Source of the DNA: CAUUCF01 sp045580225
GTDB taxonomy: Bacteria; Pseudomonadota; Gammaproteobacteria; UBA9339
Direction: 5' to 3'
NCBI GenBank assembly: GCA_045580225.1
Contig: JAZNNJ010000004.1
Span: forward strand, 1-21,369
Length of the DNA stretch: 21,369 nt
The notes beneath the pieces were generated by a model. The model searched no databases. It saw only the letters and a program-made list of their open reading frames with translations, and was not told where the DNA came from. The position numbers and the translations under genes are program-made. Below are positions 1-7,469 of the stretch, one piece after another. Position 1 is the first letter of the stretch. Each line of letters starts with the position of its first letter.

Positions 1-27
1 GTTTCTTAGATTAATAAATAGTCATAT

Positions 28-72
28 TTGATTTTTATAAGATTTTATATAATATATTAATGAATATATAAT
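28..72 (+). promoter_or_regulatory. Possible promoter region for the accessory block
   Basis: Two perfect TATAAT hexamers (48-53 and 67-72) sit inside a 10-base direct repeat, TATATAATAT, at 46-55 and 65-74. A TTGATT at 28-33 is only 14 bases from the first hexamer. TTTATA at 44-49 lies 17 bases before the second hexamer and matches the -35 consensus at 4 of 6 bases. The region precedes the first gene, but in DNA this AT-rich such matches arise easily, so the call is weak. Confidence 0.35.
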
Positions 73-125
73 ATTTAACTGATAAAAACTACTACTTTGA
101 ATAGATAATTTATTAAGAGGGTAAA

Positions 126-428
126 ATGGCGATATTTGGTATTAAAATGATAGCTGGAAGACATTATCTGAAAAAGATTTTAACTAATTTTGGTTTGATA
201 AATAATTTGTATCCTAAGGAATATAAAGAACTGTGGGATAGTATAGCTGAAGTTTCGGTATCTTGGGAAAAAGCAGCTTATGGATATTTAGCTAAAATTG
301 GTGATTCAATTTGGAACTTAAGGATTAATAATTTTAAAAAAGGAGAACCAAAATATACTTTATTAATAGATAAACAAGTATTATTAAGTTTTGATGCTTT
401 ACCTGCCAATTGGTTAATAGCTAGTTAA
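126..428 (+). CDS. Unknown 100-aa protein
   Basis: I do not recognise this gene. It starts with ATG behind a good Shine-Dalgarno sequence, AAGAGGG at 115-121. The product is small, basic in its first 30 residues and has no signal peptide or membrane helix. The C-terminal half has a compact alternating pattern (IGDSIWNLRINNF, then KYTLLID, then a final LPANW), which looks like a small beta-rich domain. It is followed 52 bases later by the cysteine-rich peptide gene, and an A/T palindrome lies between them. It could be an accessory or partner protein (for example an immunity-like role) for its neighbour, but only position suggests this. Codon use is AT-rich and natural for this genome, so the reading frame is probably real. 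Confidence 0.6.
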   Translation: MAIFGIKMIAGRHYLKKILTNFGLINNLYPKEYKELWDSIAEVSVSWEKAAYGYLAKIGDSIWNLRINNFKKGEPKYTLLIDKQVLLSFDALPANWLIAS

Positions 429-444
429 TAAAATTGTTTTATAG

Positions 445-471
445 TTTTTATTATTAAATTAATAATAAAAA
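445..471. repeat. Perfect 27-base A/T inverted repeat
   Basis: Two 13-base arms (445-457 and 459-471) are exact reverse complements around a single central A at 458. Realistically this would fold as an 11-bp stem with a 5-base loop. All pairs are A-T, so the RNA hairpin would be weak. The right arm runs into the ribosome-binding site (AAGGTG at 470-475) of the gene starting at 481. It could be an operator, a weak bidirectional terminator or a translation-control hairpin. Confidence 0.6.
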
Positions 472-480
472 GGTGAAAAA

Positions 481-798
481 ATGAAACAAATAGTGGGTTT
501 TTCAGTGTTAGATCAAGTAGTTGGTGGTGGTAAGAAACAATGTAATTGTTGCTGTTATCGAGAACCATACATTTACGGATATGAAAGTATATATGCTGGT
601 AAAGCAAACTCAACGGGAGATTGTGCACGTATTTGTATGACTAATCCCGCAATGTATAGTGGTTTTATGAATTGTACTATTGGCATTCATGATTGTTGGA
701 GTTTATCTAACCAGCAATTGGCAAGTGTAATACTTTATATGAGAAATAGATATGGTTTATACTATATGCAAGAAGTAGATATTAATACTTTAAACTGA
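481..798 (+). CDS. Cysteine-rich small protein with double-glycine leader (bacteriocin-like)
   Basis: The 105-aa product begins with a short leader, MKQIVGFSVLDQVVGG, that fits the double-glycine export signal of class II bacteriocins and related peptides. Counting from a cut after Gly16, there are Gly at -1 and -2, Val13 at -4, Leu10 at -7 and Val5 at -12. The usual Glu at -8 is missing. The predicted core starts GKKQ and has eight cysteines: Cys21, 23, 24, 25, 48, 52, 65 and 72. Leaders of this kind are cut and exported by ABC transporters with an N-terminal C39 peptidase, but no such transporter is in the window. At 89 residues the core is long for a bacteriocin. A Shine-Dalgarno AAGGTG lies at 470-475. 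The gene's stop overlaps the ribosome-binding site of the 641-aa gene, so the two are probably co-translated. Alternatives are a metal-binding protein or a disulfide-rich secreted effector. The leader is seen; the function is inferred. Confidence 0.65.
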   Translation: MKQIVGFSVLDQVVGGGKKQCNCCCYREPYIYGYESIYAGKANSTGDCARICMTNPAMYSGFMNCTIGIHDCWSLSNQQLASVILYMRNRYGLYYMQEVDINTLN

Positions 799-803
799 GG
801 AGG
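797..803 (+). promoter_or_regulatory. Strong ribosome-binding site fixing a GTG start
   Basis: GAGGAGG overlaps the TGA stop (796-798) of the preceding gene and lies five bases before GTG at 809. It is one of the best Shine-Dalgarno matches in the window. It supports the GTG start of the 641-aa protein and coupling to the cysteine-rich gene. Confidence 0.7.
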
Positions 804-808
804 TAAGT

Positions 809-2734
809 GTGAATTTGGAAGATATAGTTGAAATTAATAGGTTAATTCTTCAGTATAGGGGACAATTAACTACCAATGAGATTAATGATAATGGTGGTTT
901 CAAGATAAAAGATACTTTACCAAAAGATGAAGTTGGTTTTTTTGAAGTTAAGTATAATAATAAAAAAATTCATGTTATGCATGTATATGGTAATGTATAT
1001 GGGTTTATTCGCACAGGTGGTAATGGTAACGAAGAACTTATCTACATTGGCAATATACATGAGGATTTAAAATCTGTATCATCTAAAGCTGATGCTATTG
1101 CAGCCAAATTTTTTATTAAAATTATCTGTTTAAAGCTCACGGATAATTTAGTACTGGATAACATTCAAGGTACTAGAGAAATAATAATTAAGCAAGAATA
1201 CCGAGATAAATTACAAAAATTGGGTTTAGTAAAACAACAAGAACGAAAGTTAAATTTTGATAATATAAATGGAATTAATACCAAAGAAGAAATCGAAGGA
1301 GTTATTTTTTTATCAAGCTCCAAATATAGATATTATGAAGAATTACCTACAACGGAAATTTTTAAAAACATCGATGGTATAAATAAGCATCTCAATAGTT
1401 TATTTTTGGGCAACGATAGTGAGAATATTAAATATCAATTTATGGCTTTTTTGACGGTTTGTTCAGAATGCGCCAAAAATTCTTTATTGCAGCAATTATT
1501 AATTACTAACTTGATATATTCTTGTTATGGGGCATCAGAAAGGTTAAGTACAGAAGCTTTAAGAAACATTTTTATGAATGCAGCTAAGAACTGTGGTAAT
1601 GGAGAAATTAGCTACTTATACAATAATTCGCAAGACTTGCTTCAAATTATGGATAAATGTTCAATGAAACTATGGCTAGATAGAGCAGAGAAGTATGGTA
1701 AGGATAAAGAATATTCTGATAGTAAAGGACTGTACGAAAGTTTAATTAGTAGCCAATATTACAAAGATTGCCAAACTTTGTTAGACTTAACCGATGAAAA
1801 TATAAATGATAAAATAGATAGTAGTTTTGTTTCTAGAGTAATTAAATATCTAACGCAAAGAGATGCCCAAATAGTTAATCTGATGAAATTAAATAAGACA
1901 GATATTATTTTGAGAATGTTAGAAGTAGCGAAAAATGCTAGTGAAGGAGATGAAATTATTAAGAATGTAATAAGTTTATCAGGGGCAGTAATAAGTAATG
2001 ATTTGTTTAAATGTTTGGTTAAATCGTACCATAATAAGTGTTGTAATAATAAAGAAATTTGTGATAAATTACATAAGATGCTTGCATTATCTAGATATGA
2101 AGAACAGGGGTTTTTAAATGAGAATGAAAAAAATACACTGAAAGAATTTTATACTGATTTAAAATCTGATATAGAAGCACAATTACAAAATTTAGATGGA
2201 TTGTATAAAAGCAAAAAAGAATTAGAGTTATATGAAAAGTGTAAAGACAAAGATATCTATGATACATTAGAACGTTTAAGTAAAGAACAAAGTGTATCTT
2301 GCCATAGTTTACTTCGGATTTTAGCCAAACGAGGAGATTGTGAAGGATGTATGAAATTCATAGAAAATAATGATGGTTGTGATGAAATAAAAGCGAAGCG
2401 ATTTTATTTGGCTTTAAGTAAATTATATGCTATAGAACGACTAAATAATTTGGAAATGCTTAATAGTAGTGTTTTTAAAGAATATAAGCAAATTTTGCAT
2501 AATGGCGATATACCTAATATACAGGCCATTAAAGAAGTAGATTCATTATTTGAGAGTAGAAAAACAGGTTTTATCCAAGAAAAACAGTTAGTATTTGAAA
2601 CATGGGTAAAATTTGCGCGATTGGCTATAAATGATCCTGGAAAAGAAGTATCAGAACTATTAAGACAGATTAGAGATAAACAATATGACGCCCTTTATAA
2701 TTTATCAGTATTTAAATTTAATTCTGAAAAGTGA
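809..2734 (+). CDS. Unknown 641-aa, largely helical protein
   Basis: I do not recognise a family. Translation starts at GTG, supported by the strong ribosome-binding site at 797-803. The N-terminal roughly 130 residues look alpha/beta (short strands such as KKIHVMHVYGNVYGFIR). The rest is rich in amphipathic helices, with pairs that resemble TPR- or PPR-type helical repeats, for example around residues 305-350 and 490-525. A charged, possibly coiled-coil stretch lies near residues 435-480. Cysteines are frequent (including Cys-Cys and CEGC) but form no clear metal site. There is no signal peptide or membrane helix. Helical-repeat proteins of this size are common among secreted effectors of intracellular gammaproteobacteria, but nothing here proves that. 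It could instead act on the cysteine-rich peptide encoded just upstream. Confidence 0.7.
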   Translation: MNLEDIVEINRLILQYRGQLTTNEINDNGGFKIKDTLPKDEVGFFEVKYNNKKIHVMHVYGNVYGFIRTGGNGNEELIYIGNIHEDLKSVSSKADAIAAKFFIKIICLKLTDNLVLDNIQGTREIIIKQEYRDKLQKLGLVKQQERKLNFDNINGINTKEEIEGVIFLSSSKYRYYEELPTTEIFKNIDGINKHLNSLFLGNDSENIKYQFMAFLTVCSECAKNSLLQQLLITNLIYSCYGASERLSTEALRNIFMNAAKNCGNGEISYLYNNSQDLLQIMDKCSMKLWLDRAEKYGKDKEYSDSKGLYESLISSQYYKDCQTLLDLTDENINDKIDSSFVSRVIKYLTQRDAQIVNLMKLNKTDIILRMLEVAKNASEGDEIIKNVISLSGAVISNDLFKCLVKSYHNKCCNNKEICDKLHKMLALSRYEEQGFLNENEKNTLKEFYTDLKSDIEAQLQNLDGLYKSKKELELYEKCKDKDIYDTLERLSKEQSVSCHSLLRILAKRGDCEGCMKFIENNDGCDEIKAKRFYLALSKLYAIERLNNLEMLNSSVFKEYKQILHNGDIPNIQAIKEVDSLFESRKTGFIQEKQLVFETWVKFARLAINDPGKEVSELLRQIRDKQYDALYNLSVFKFNSEK

Positions 2735-2749
2735 TTTTTTTAGAGTAAA

Positions 2750-2819
2750 AAATTTATAAATTTAATTATAAAAATTTGTAAAAATAAAGAATTTGATTTT
2801 TATAAGTTTTAGTTATAAC
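2750..2819 (+). promoter_or_regulatory. Intergenic region with possible promoter
   Basis: This lies in the 107-base gap between the accessory block and the long gene run that follows. TTGATT (2793-2798) and TATAAC (2814-2819, five of six matches to the -10 consensus) are 15 bases apart, slightly short for sigma-70. The 15-mer TTTGATTTTTATAAG at 2792-2806 also occurs at 27-41, ahead of the first gene. A perfect A/T palindrome at 2750-2763 (AAATTTATAAATTT) follows the 641-aa gene but is too weak to call a terminator. Confidence 0.35.
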
Positions 2820-2841
2820 CTAAGAGGATAAAAAAGGTAGG

Positions 2842-3267
2842 ATGATGAGATATTGGTTCTTAGGTTTTTTAGGTATCTTAGTTTTGATGCCTAGTTTTGC
2901 TGGACAAGTAAATGCAGTAAAACAAAAGCAACAGTTGATTACAACTGATTTTAATCGAATATTGGTTGTACCACCTGAACAGGATGAAATAGAAATTGTT
3001 CTACCTAGTAATCCTACTACGGGATACGTTTGGGCAGTAAAAGATTTTGATCGTGATTTATTGAATCTTCATGATCATTTTGTGTTTAGTAATACTAATG
3101 ATAAAAAACTAGGGATGCCAATTTTAGAGCGTTTCGAATTTAAATTAATTAAAAATCGTGAAGCAAATCAACTAACCGAAATTACTTTTACCCAATTGCG
3201 CCATTTTGATGCCCAAGAACAAGTCAATAATGAAATAACTTTTAAGGTGATGATATATGCCAATTAA
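2842..3267 (+). CDS. Secreted chagasin-like cysteine peptidase inhibitor (I42 family)
   Basis: Residues 1-25 form a signal peptide: MMRYW, a hydrophobic core, then possible signal peptidase sites after SFA (20) or VNA (25). The mature part, about 116 residues, carries the hallmark NPTTGYVW at 57-64. This is the first of three loops with which chagasin-type inhibitors block papain-family cysteine peptidases. The other two loops are less typical: KLGMP near 89-93 for the GxGG-like loop and LRHFDAQ near 119-125 where RPW is usual. Export to the periplasm or outside is expected. ATG at 2845 is an equally good start, with AAGG at 2834-2837 seven bases upstream. Its end overlaps upp by 11 bases, so it is probably the first gene of the upp-nifJ transcript. 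The family call is fairly firm; the target peptidase is unknown. Confidence 0.82.
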   Translation: MMRYWFLGFLGILVLMPSFAGQVNAVKQKQQLITTDFNRILVVPPEQDEIEIVLPSNPTTGYVWAVKDFDRDLLNLHDHFVFSNTNDKKLGMPILERFEFKLIKNREANQLTEITFTQLRHFDAQEQVNNEITFKVMIYAN

Positions 3268-3910
3268 AACTTACTCAGAATATCCTAATTTTTTTGAGGT
3301 GCAACATCCTTTAATTCAACATAAATTAAGTTGTTTAAGGAATGTGGATACCAATAAAAAAGAATTTCAAGAGTTAACAGAAGAAATTACTACTTTATTA
3401 GTATATGAAGTTACTAAAGATTTAGAAACAGAATTAGTTGCAGTAAAAACTCCGTTGGAAAGTTGTAATTTACCGATGCTTAGTGGTTATAAACCGGTTG
3501 TGTTAGCTATTTTGCGCGCTGGAATAGGAATGGTAGGTGGTTTTCTTAAATTAATTCCATTGGCTAGGGTGGCTCATATTGGTTTATATAGGGATGAAGA
3601 AACTTTAGATCCTGTTTTATATTATTTTAAGATTCCGCGTAATAGTGAAAATCGTCAGTTTTACATTTGTGATCCGATGTTGGCTACGGGTGGAACCTTA
3701 GTCGCTGCAATTGATCAACTAAAAGATCGTGGGATTTCAAGAATTACTTTTGTTTCCCTTTTAGCTACGCGGCAAGGAGTAGAAAAAGTAATTAGTAAAC
3801 ATCCTGACGTAAAGATTTTTACTGCTTGTTTAGATAGAGAATTAAATGAAAATGGTTATATTTTGCCTGGTTTAGGGGATGCGGGTGATCGCTTATTTGG
3901 TACGAAGTAG
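3257..3910 (+). CDS. upp: Uracil phosphoribosyltransferase
   Basis: The enzyme makes UMP from uracil and PRPP in the cytosol, the pyrimidine salvage route. The 217-aa product has the PRPP-binding signature DPMLATGG at residues 139-146. It also has the family motifs ILRAGIGM, the YRDEETLDP segment, and the C-terminal uracil-binding GYILPGLGDAGDRLFGTK. Length is close to the usual 208-210 residues, with a slightly longer N-terminus. The start overlaps the inhibitor gene by 11 bases, and AAGGTGA at 3243-3249 serves as ribosome-binding site. The stop TAG is directly followed by the ATG of the oxidoreductase gene. No uracil transporter gene is adjacent, unlike many upp loci. Confidence 0.96.
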   Translation: MPIKTYSEYPNFFEVQHPLIQHKLSCLRNVDTNKKEFQELTEEITTLLVYEVTKDLETELVAVKTPLESCNLPMLSGYKPVVLAILRAGIGMVGGFLKLIPLARVAHIGLYRDEETLDPVLYYFKIPRNSENRQFYICDPMLATGGTLVAAIDQLKDRGISRITFVSLLATRQGVEKVISKHPDVKIFTACLDRELNENGYILPGLGDAGDRLFGTK

Positions 3911-6900
3911 ATGATTGATAATTCAAATTTAAAAATTAAAATGAAAGTAATGGAAGGAAACGAGGCAGTTGCTTACGTTGCTTATCGAGTAACGGAATAT
4001 AGTGCTATTTATCCTATAACACCATCTACAACAATGGGAGAATTAGCAGATCAGTGGTCTTGTGAGGGTGTTAAAAATATATGGGGAACAGTTCCCAAAG
4101 TTATAGAAATGCAAAGCGAAGGCGGAGCTATTGGTGCTTTGCATGGAGCGTTGCAGACTGGAGCTTTAGCGACAACTTATACCGCATCGCAAGGATTATT
4201 GTTGATGATTCCTAATATGTATAAAATTGCAGGAGAATTGTTGCCGACAGTAATTCATGTTGCTTCTAGAACTGTAGCAACCCATAGCTTATCTATTTTT
4301 GGAGATCATAGTGACGTTATGGGAGTGCGTGAAACGGGATTTGCTATGTTGGCTTCTGGTAGTGTGCAAGAAGCTCACGATATGGCATTGATTGCCCATG
4401 CAGTTACTTTAAGATCTCGTGTTCCTTTTTTACATTTTTTTGAAGGTTTTAGAGTTAGTCATGAAATTAATAAAATTCAGCTTTTAAGCGAAAATACCAT
4501 AAGGAAAATGATAGATGAGGATTTAGTATTATCTCATCGTAATCGTGCTTTAAATCCTAATCATCCGGTGTTGCGCGGTACTGCACAGAATCCTGATATT
4601 TATTTTCAAAGTCGCGAAGCAGCGAATATTTTTTATGATCGAGTTCCTGCAATAGTTGAAGAATATATGGAGCGTTTAGGGAGATTAACGGGAAGACATT
4701 ATCATGTTATGGAATATTATGGTGCAGAAAAAGCGACACAAATAATAGTAATTATTGGCTCAGGGGCAAAAACAGTACGACAAGTAGTTAAGGAATTGAA
4801 TAGAAATGAAAATAAATTTGGGGTAATACAGGTTTATTTATATCGTCCTTTTGATAAAAAAACATTTTTATCAATTCTACCAGATACAGTGGAAGTTATT
4901 ACTATTTTGGATCGTACAAAGGAGTCTGGTTCTGTTGGTGAGCCATTATACCAAGATGTTACTAGTGTTTTAACTGAGGCTTTCATTTCTGCTAAAATAA
5001 AAAAGCTACCTAAAATTTTAGGGGGAAGGTATGGATTATCTTCTAAAGAATTTACCCCTATGATGGTAAATGGAATTTTTGATAATGCAATTATAAATGA
5101 TTCTAAAAATCATTTCAGTGTGGGAATTAATGACGATGTAACTGGTAATAGTATTGATTATCGTTTAGATTTTAAGTTAAACATTACTGACCAGAGTAGG
5201 GCTATTTTTTATGGGTTAGGTTCCGATGGAACAGTAGGGGCTAATAAAAATACGATAAAGATTATTGGTCAGGAAACAGATCTTTATGCGCAAGGATATT
5301 TTGTATACGATTCGAAAAAATCAGGTTCTAAGACTGTTTCTCATTTGCGTTTTTCTAAAAACCCTATTGAATCACCTTATTTATTAACGGAAGCTGATTT
5401 TATTGGTTGTCACCAATTTAATTTCGTAAATTCAAGTACGTTCTTAGATATTGCTGCTTGTGGTGCTACTTTTTTGTTAAATGCTCCTTTTAGTAAAGAA
5501 GAGATTTGGCAACATTTGCCTAAAATTATCGTGCAAAAGATTATCGATAAAAAATTGAAATTTTATATAATTGACGCTTATAAAGTAGCAGCTGCAGCTA
5601 AAATGGGTAATCGTATTAATACGATTATGCAAACTTGTTTTTTTGCTATTTCTGGAATTTTGCCGCGAGATGAAGCTATTTCTAAAATAAAGGAAACAAT
5701 TAAAAATACTTACCATAAAAAAGGTAGCGAAGTAGTGGAGCGTAATTTTGCAGCAGTGGATAAAACTTTAGAGAATTTATTTGAAGTTCCATTGATAGAT
5801 AAAATTCCGGATGAAGCCTACGAATTAGAAATTTTTCGAGTAGTTAGTGAAGATCCGGTAGTTCAAAATGTAGTAGTTGAACTTATAAATGAGAAAGGAG
5901 AAAATCTGCCAGTAAGTAGTTTGCCGGTAGATGGTACGTATCCTACTGGCACTACTTGTTTAGAAAAACGTAACGTGTCTCAATTAGTTTCAGTTTGGAA
6001 TAGTGATAAATGCATTCAGTGTGGTCAGTGCAGTGTAGTTTGTCCGCATGGAGTTATAAGATCTAAACTTTTTGAAGAAAAGGATTTGATAAATGCGCCA
6101 ATTTCATTTAAGACAGTTCCTTGTAAAATAAAGGAATTTAATGATAAGCGTTTTCATTTGCAAGTTTATTTAGAAGATTGTACGGGGTGTGGTTTGTGTC
6201 ATGCTGTATGTCCAGCAGTGGATCGTGATAATCCGGATAAGAAAGCTATTAATTTAGAACTTAAAGCTCCGATCTTAGTTGATGAACGAAAAAATATTAA
6301 ATTTTTTGAATCAAATAATTATTTAAACCAAGGTTTGATTGCAGGTAATAATGCTCGGGAAATACAGTATTTAAAACCATATTTTGAATTTTCTGGTGCT
6401 TGTGCAGGATGTGGGGAAACTCCATATTTAAAGTTGATTAGTCAGTTGTTTGGGGATCGAATGTTAGTAGCTAATGCTACTGGTTGTTCATCTATTTACG
6501 GTGGAAATTTGCCTACTACACCGTGGAGTAAAGATCAAAATGGTAGGGGCCCAGCATGGTGTAATTCTTTGTTTGAGGATAATGCTGAATTTGGTTATGG
6601 TTTTCGTTCTTCAATAGATAAACAAAAAGATTTAGCGGTAGAATTGCTAAAAAAATTAGCAAGTGAAGTAGGAGAAGAATTAGTTGAACGTATTTTGAAT
6701 AAGCTTGACCAAAGTGATGAAAAAAGTATTAATGAACAGCGTTGTAACTTAAATGAATTACAAAATAGATTGATGACTTTGGAAAATTATCAAGCTAAAC
6801 ATTTAGCAACAGTAGCGCACAATTTATTAGTCAAAAGTGTTTGGATTGTTGGAGGGGATGGTTGGGCTTATGATATAGGTTACGGAGGCTTAGATCATAT

Positions 6901-7468
6901 ATTAGCGAGTGATTTAAATGTTAACGTTTTAGTGTTAGATACTGAGGTTTATTCAAATACGGGTGGGCAGGCGTCTAAATCTACTCCTCGTGGGGCAATT
7001 GCCAAATTTGCGAGTTTTGGTAAGGGATTAGCGCGTAAAGATTTAGGAATGAATGCTGTTAATTACGGGAGTGTTTACGTAGCTCAAATATCGATTGGTG
7101 CTAATATGTTGCAAGCGATAAAAGCAATTAAAGAGGCAGAAGCTTACCCCGGACCATCTTTAATTATTGCGTACAGCCATTGTATTGCACATGGATTTAA
7201 TTTAAATAACGGTTTAAACCAACAAAGATTAGCGGTTAACAGTGGTTTTTGGCCTTTGTATCGTTATAATCCATTGAGAAAAGAAGAAAATTTAAATGCT
7301 ATGCAGATAGATTCCAAAGATCCGAGTGTATCTTTAAAAGATTATGTTTATAATGAACAGCGTTTTAAATTATTATTATCTCAGGATCCAGAAAGGGCCA
7401 GATTATTATTAGAGCAATTGGAATTGGATGTAAAACAGCGCTGGGATAAATTAAAGGCGGTAATTTAA
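3911..7468 (+). CDS. nifJ: Pyruvate:ferredoxin (flavodoxin) oxidoreductase, single chain
   Basis: This 1185-aa enzyme oxidises pyruvate with CoA to acetyl-CoA and CO2, passing electrons to ferredoxin or flavodoxin. Domain order is complete. The N-terminal substrate domain contains YPITPSTTMGE. Then come the CoA-binding and gamma-type domains. Two 4Fe-4S clusters follow, bound by Cys701/704/707/711 and Cys757/760/763/767. The thiamine diphosphate domain contains GDGWAYDIGYGGLDH from residue 982. The proximal-cluster cysteines of the family are all present: Cys831, Cys834, Cys859 and Cys1091. No key residue is missing. The ATG directly follows the upp stop, without a clear ribosome-binding site. 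ATG at 3941 (MKVMEGNEA) matches the usual N-terminus better and may be the true start. The oxygen-sensitive chemistry suggests an anaerobic or microaerobic life. No ferredoxin, flavodoxin or hydrogenase gene is in the window. Confidence 0.96.
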   Translation: MIDNSNLKIKMKVMEGNEAVAYVAYRVTEYSAIYPITPSTTMGELADQWSCEGVKNIWGTVPKVIEMQSEGGAIGALHGALQTGALATTYTASQGLLLMIPNMYKIAGELLPTVIHVASRTVATHSLSIFGDHSDVMGVRETGFAMLASGSVQEAHDMALIAHAVTLRSRVPFLHFFEGFRVSHEINKIQLLSENTIRKMIDEDLVLSHRNRALNPNHPVLRGTAQNPDIYFQSREAANIFYDRVPAIVEEYMERLGRLTGRHYHVMEYYGAEKATQIIVIIGSGAKTVRQVVKELNRNENKFGVIQVYLYRPFDKKTFLSILPDTVEVITILDRTKESGSVGEPLYQDVTSVLTEAFISAKIKKLPKILGGRYGLSSKEFTPMMVNGIFDNAIINDSKNHFSVGINDDVTGNSIDYRLDFKLNITDQSRAIFYGLGSDGTVGANKNTIKIIGQETDLYAQGYFVYDSKKSGSKTVSHLRFSKNPIESPYLLTEADFIGCHQFNFVNSSTFLDIAACGATFLLNAPFSKEEIWQHLPKIIVQKIIDKKLKFYIIDAYKVAAAAKMGNRINTIMQTCFFAISGILPRDEAISKIKETIKNTYHKKGSEVVERNFAAVDKTLENLFEVPLIDKIPDEAYELEIFRVVSEDPVVQNVVVELINEKGENLPVSSLPVDGTYPTGTTCLEKRNVSQLVSVWNSDKCIQCGQCSVVCPHGVIRSKLFEEKDLINAPISFKTVPCKIKEFNDKRFHLQVYLEDCTGCGLCHAVCPAVDRDNPDKKAINLELKAPILVDERKNIKFFESNNYLNQGLIAGNNAREIQYLKPYFEFSGACAGCGETPYLKLISQLFGDRMLVANATGCSSIYGGNLPTTPWSKDQNGRGPAWCNSLFEDNAEFGYGFRSSIDKQKDLAVELLKKLASEVGEELVERILNKLDQSDEKSINEQRCNLNELQNRLMTLENYQAKHLATVAHNLLVKSVWIVGGDGWAYDIGYGGLDHILASDLNVNVLVLDTEVYSNTGGQASKSTPRGAIAKFASFGKGLARKDLGMNAVNYGSVYVAQISIGANMLQAIKAIKEAEAYPGPSLIIAYSHCIAHGFNLNNGLNQQRLAVNSGFWPLYRYNPLRKEENLNAMQIDSKDPSVSLKDYVYNEQRFKLLLSQDPERARLLLEQLELDVKQRWDKLKAVI

Positions 7469-7469
7469 T

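Noticed and set aside
425..628. Minus-strand frame of 67 codons over the cysteine-rich gene
   Set aside because: Overlaps a better-supported gene with a leader motif and ribosome-binding site; its composition is that of an antisense shadow.
919..943. Terminator-like ACCAA/TTGGT stem followed by T7 inside the 641-aa gene
   Set aside because: Only five base pairs with a nine-base loop, in the middle of a coding region; too weak to report.
2735..2791. Terminator after the 641-aa gene
   Set aside because: Only A/T palindromes (2750-2763) and short T runs are present; no stem with G-C pairs followed by a T tract.
5477..5716. Minus-strand frame inside the PFOR gene
   Set aside because: Lies wholly inside a domain-complete enzyme gene and shows no motif of its own.
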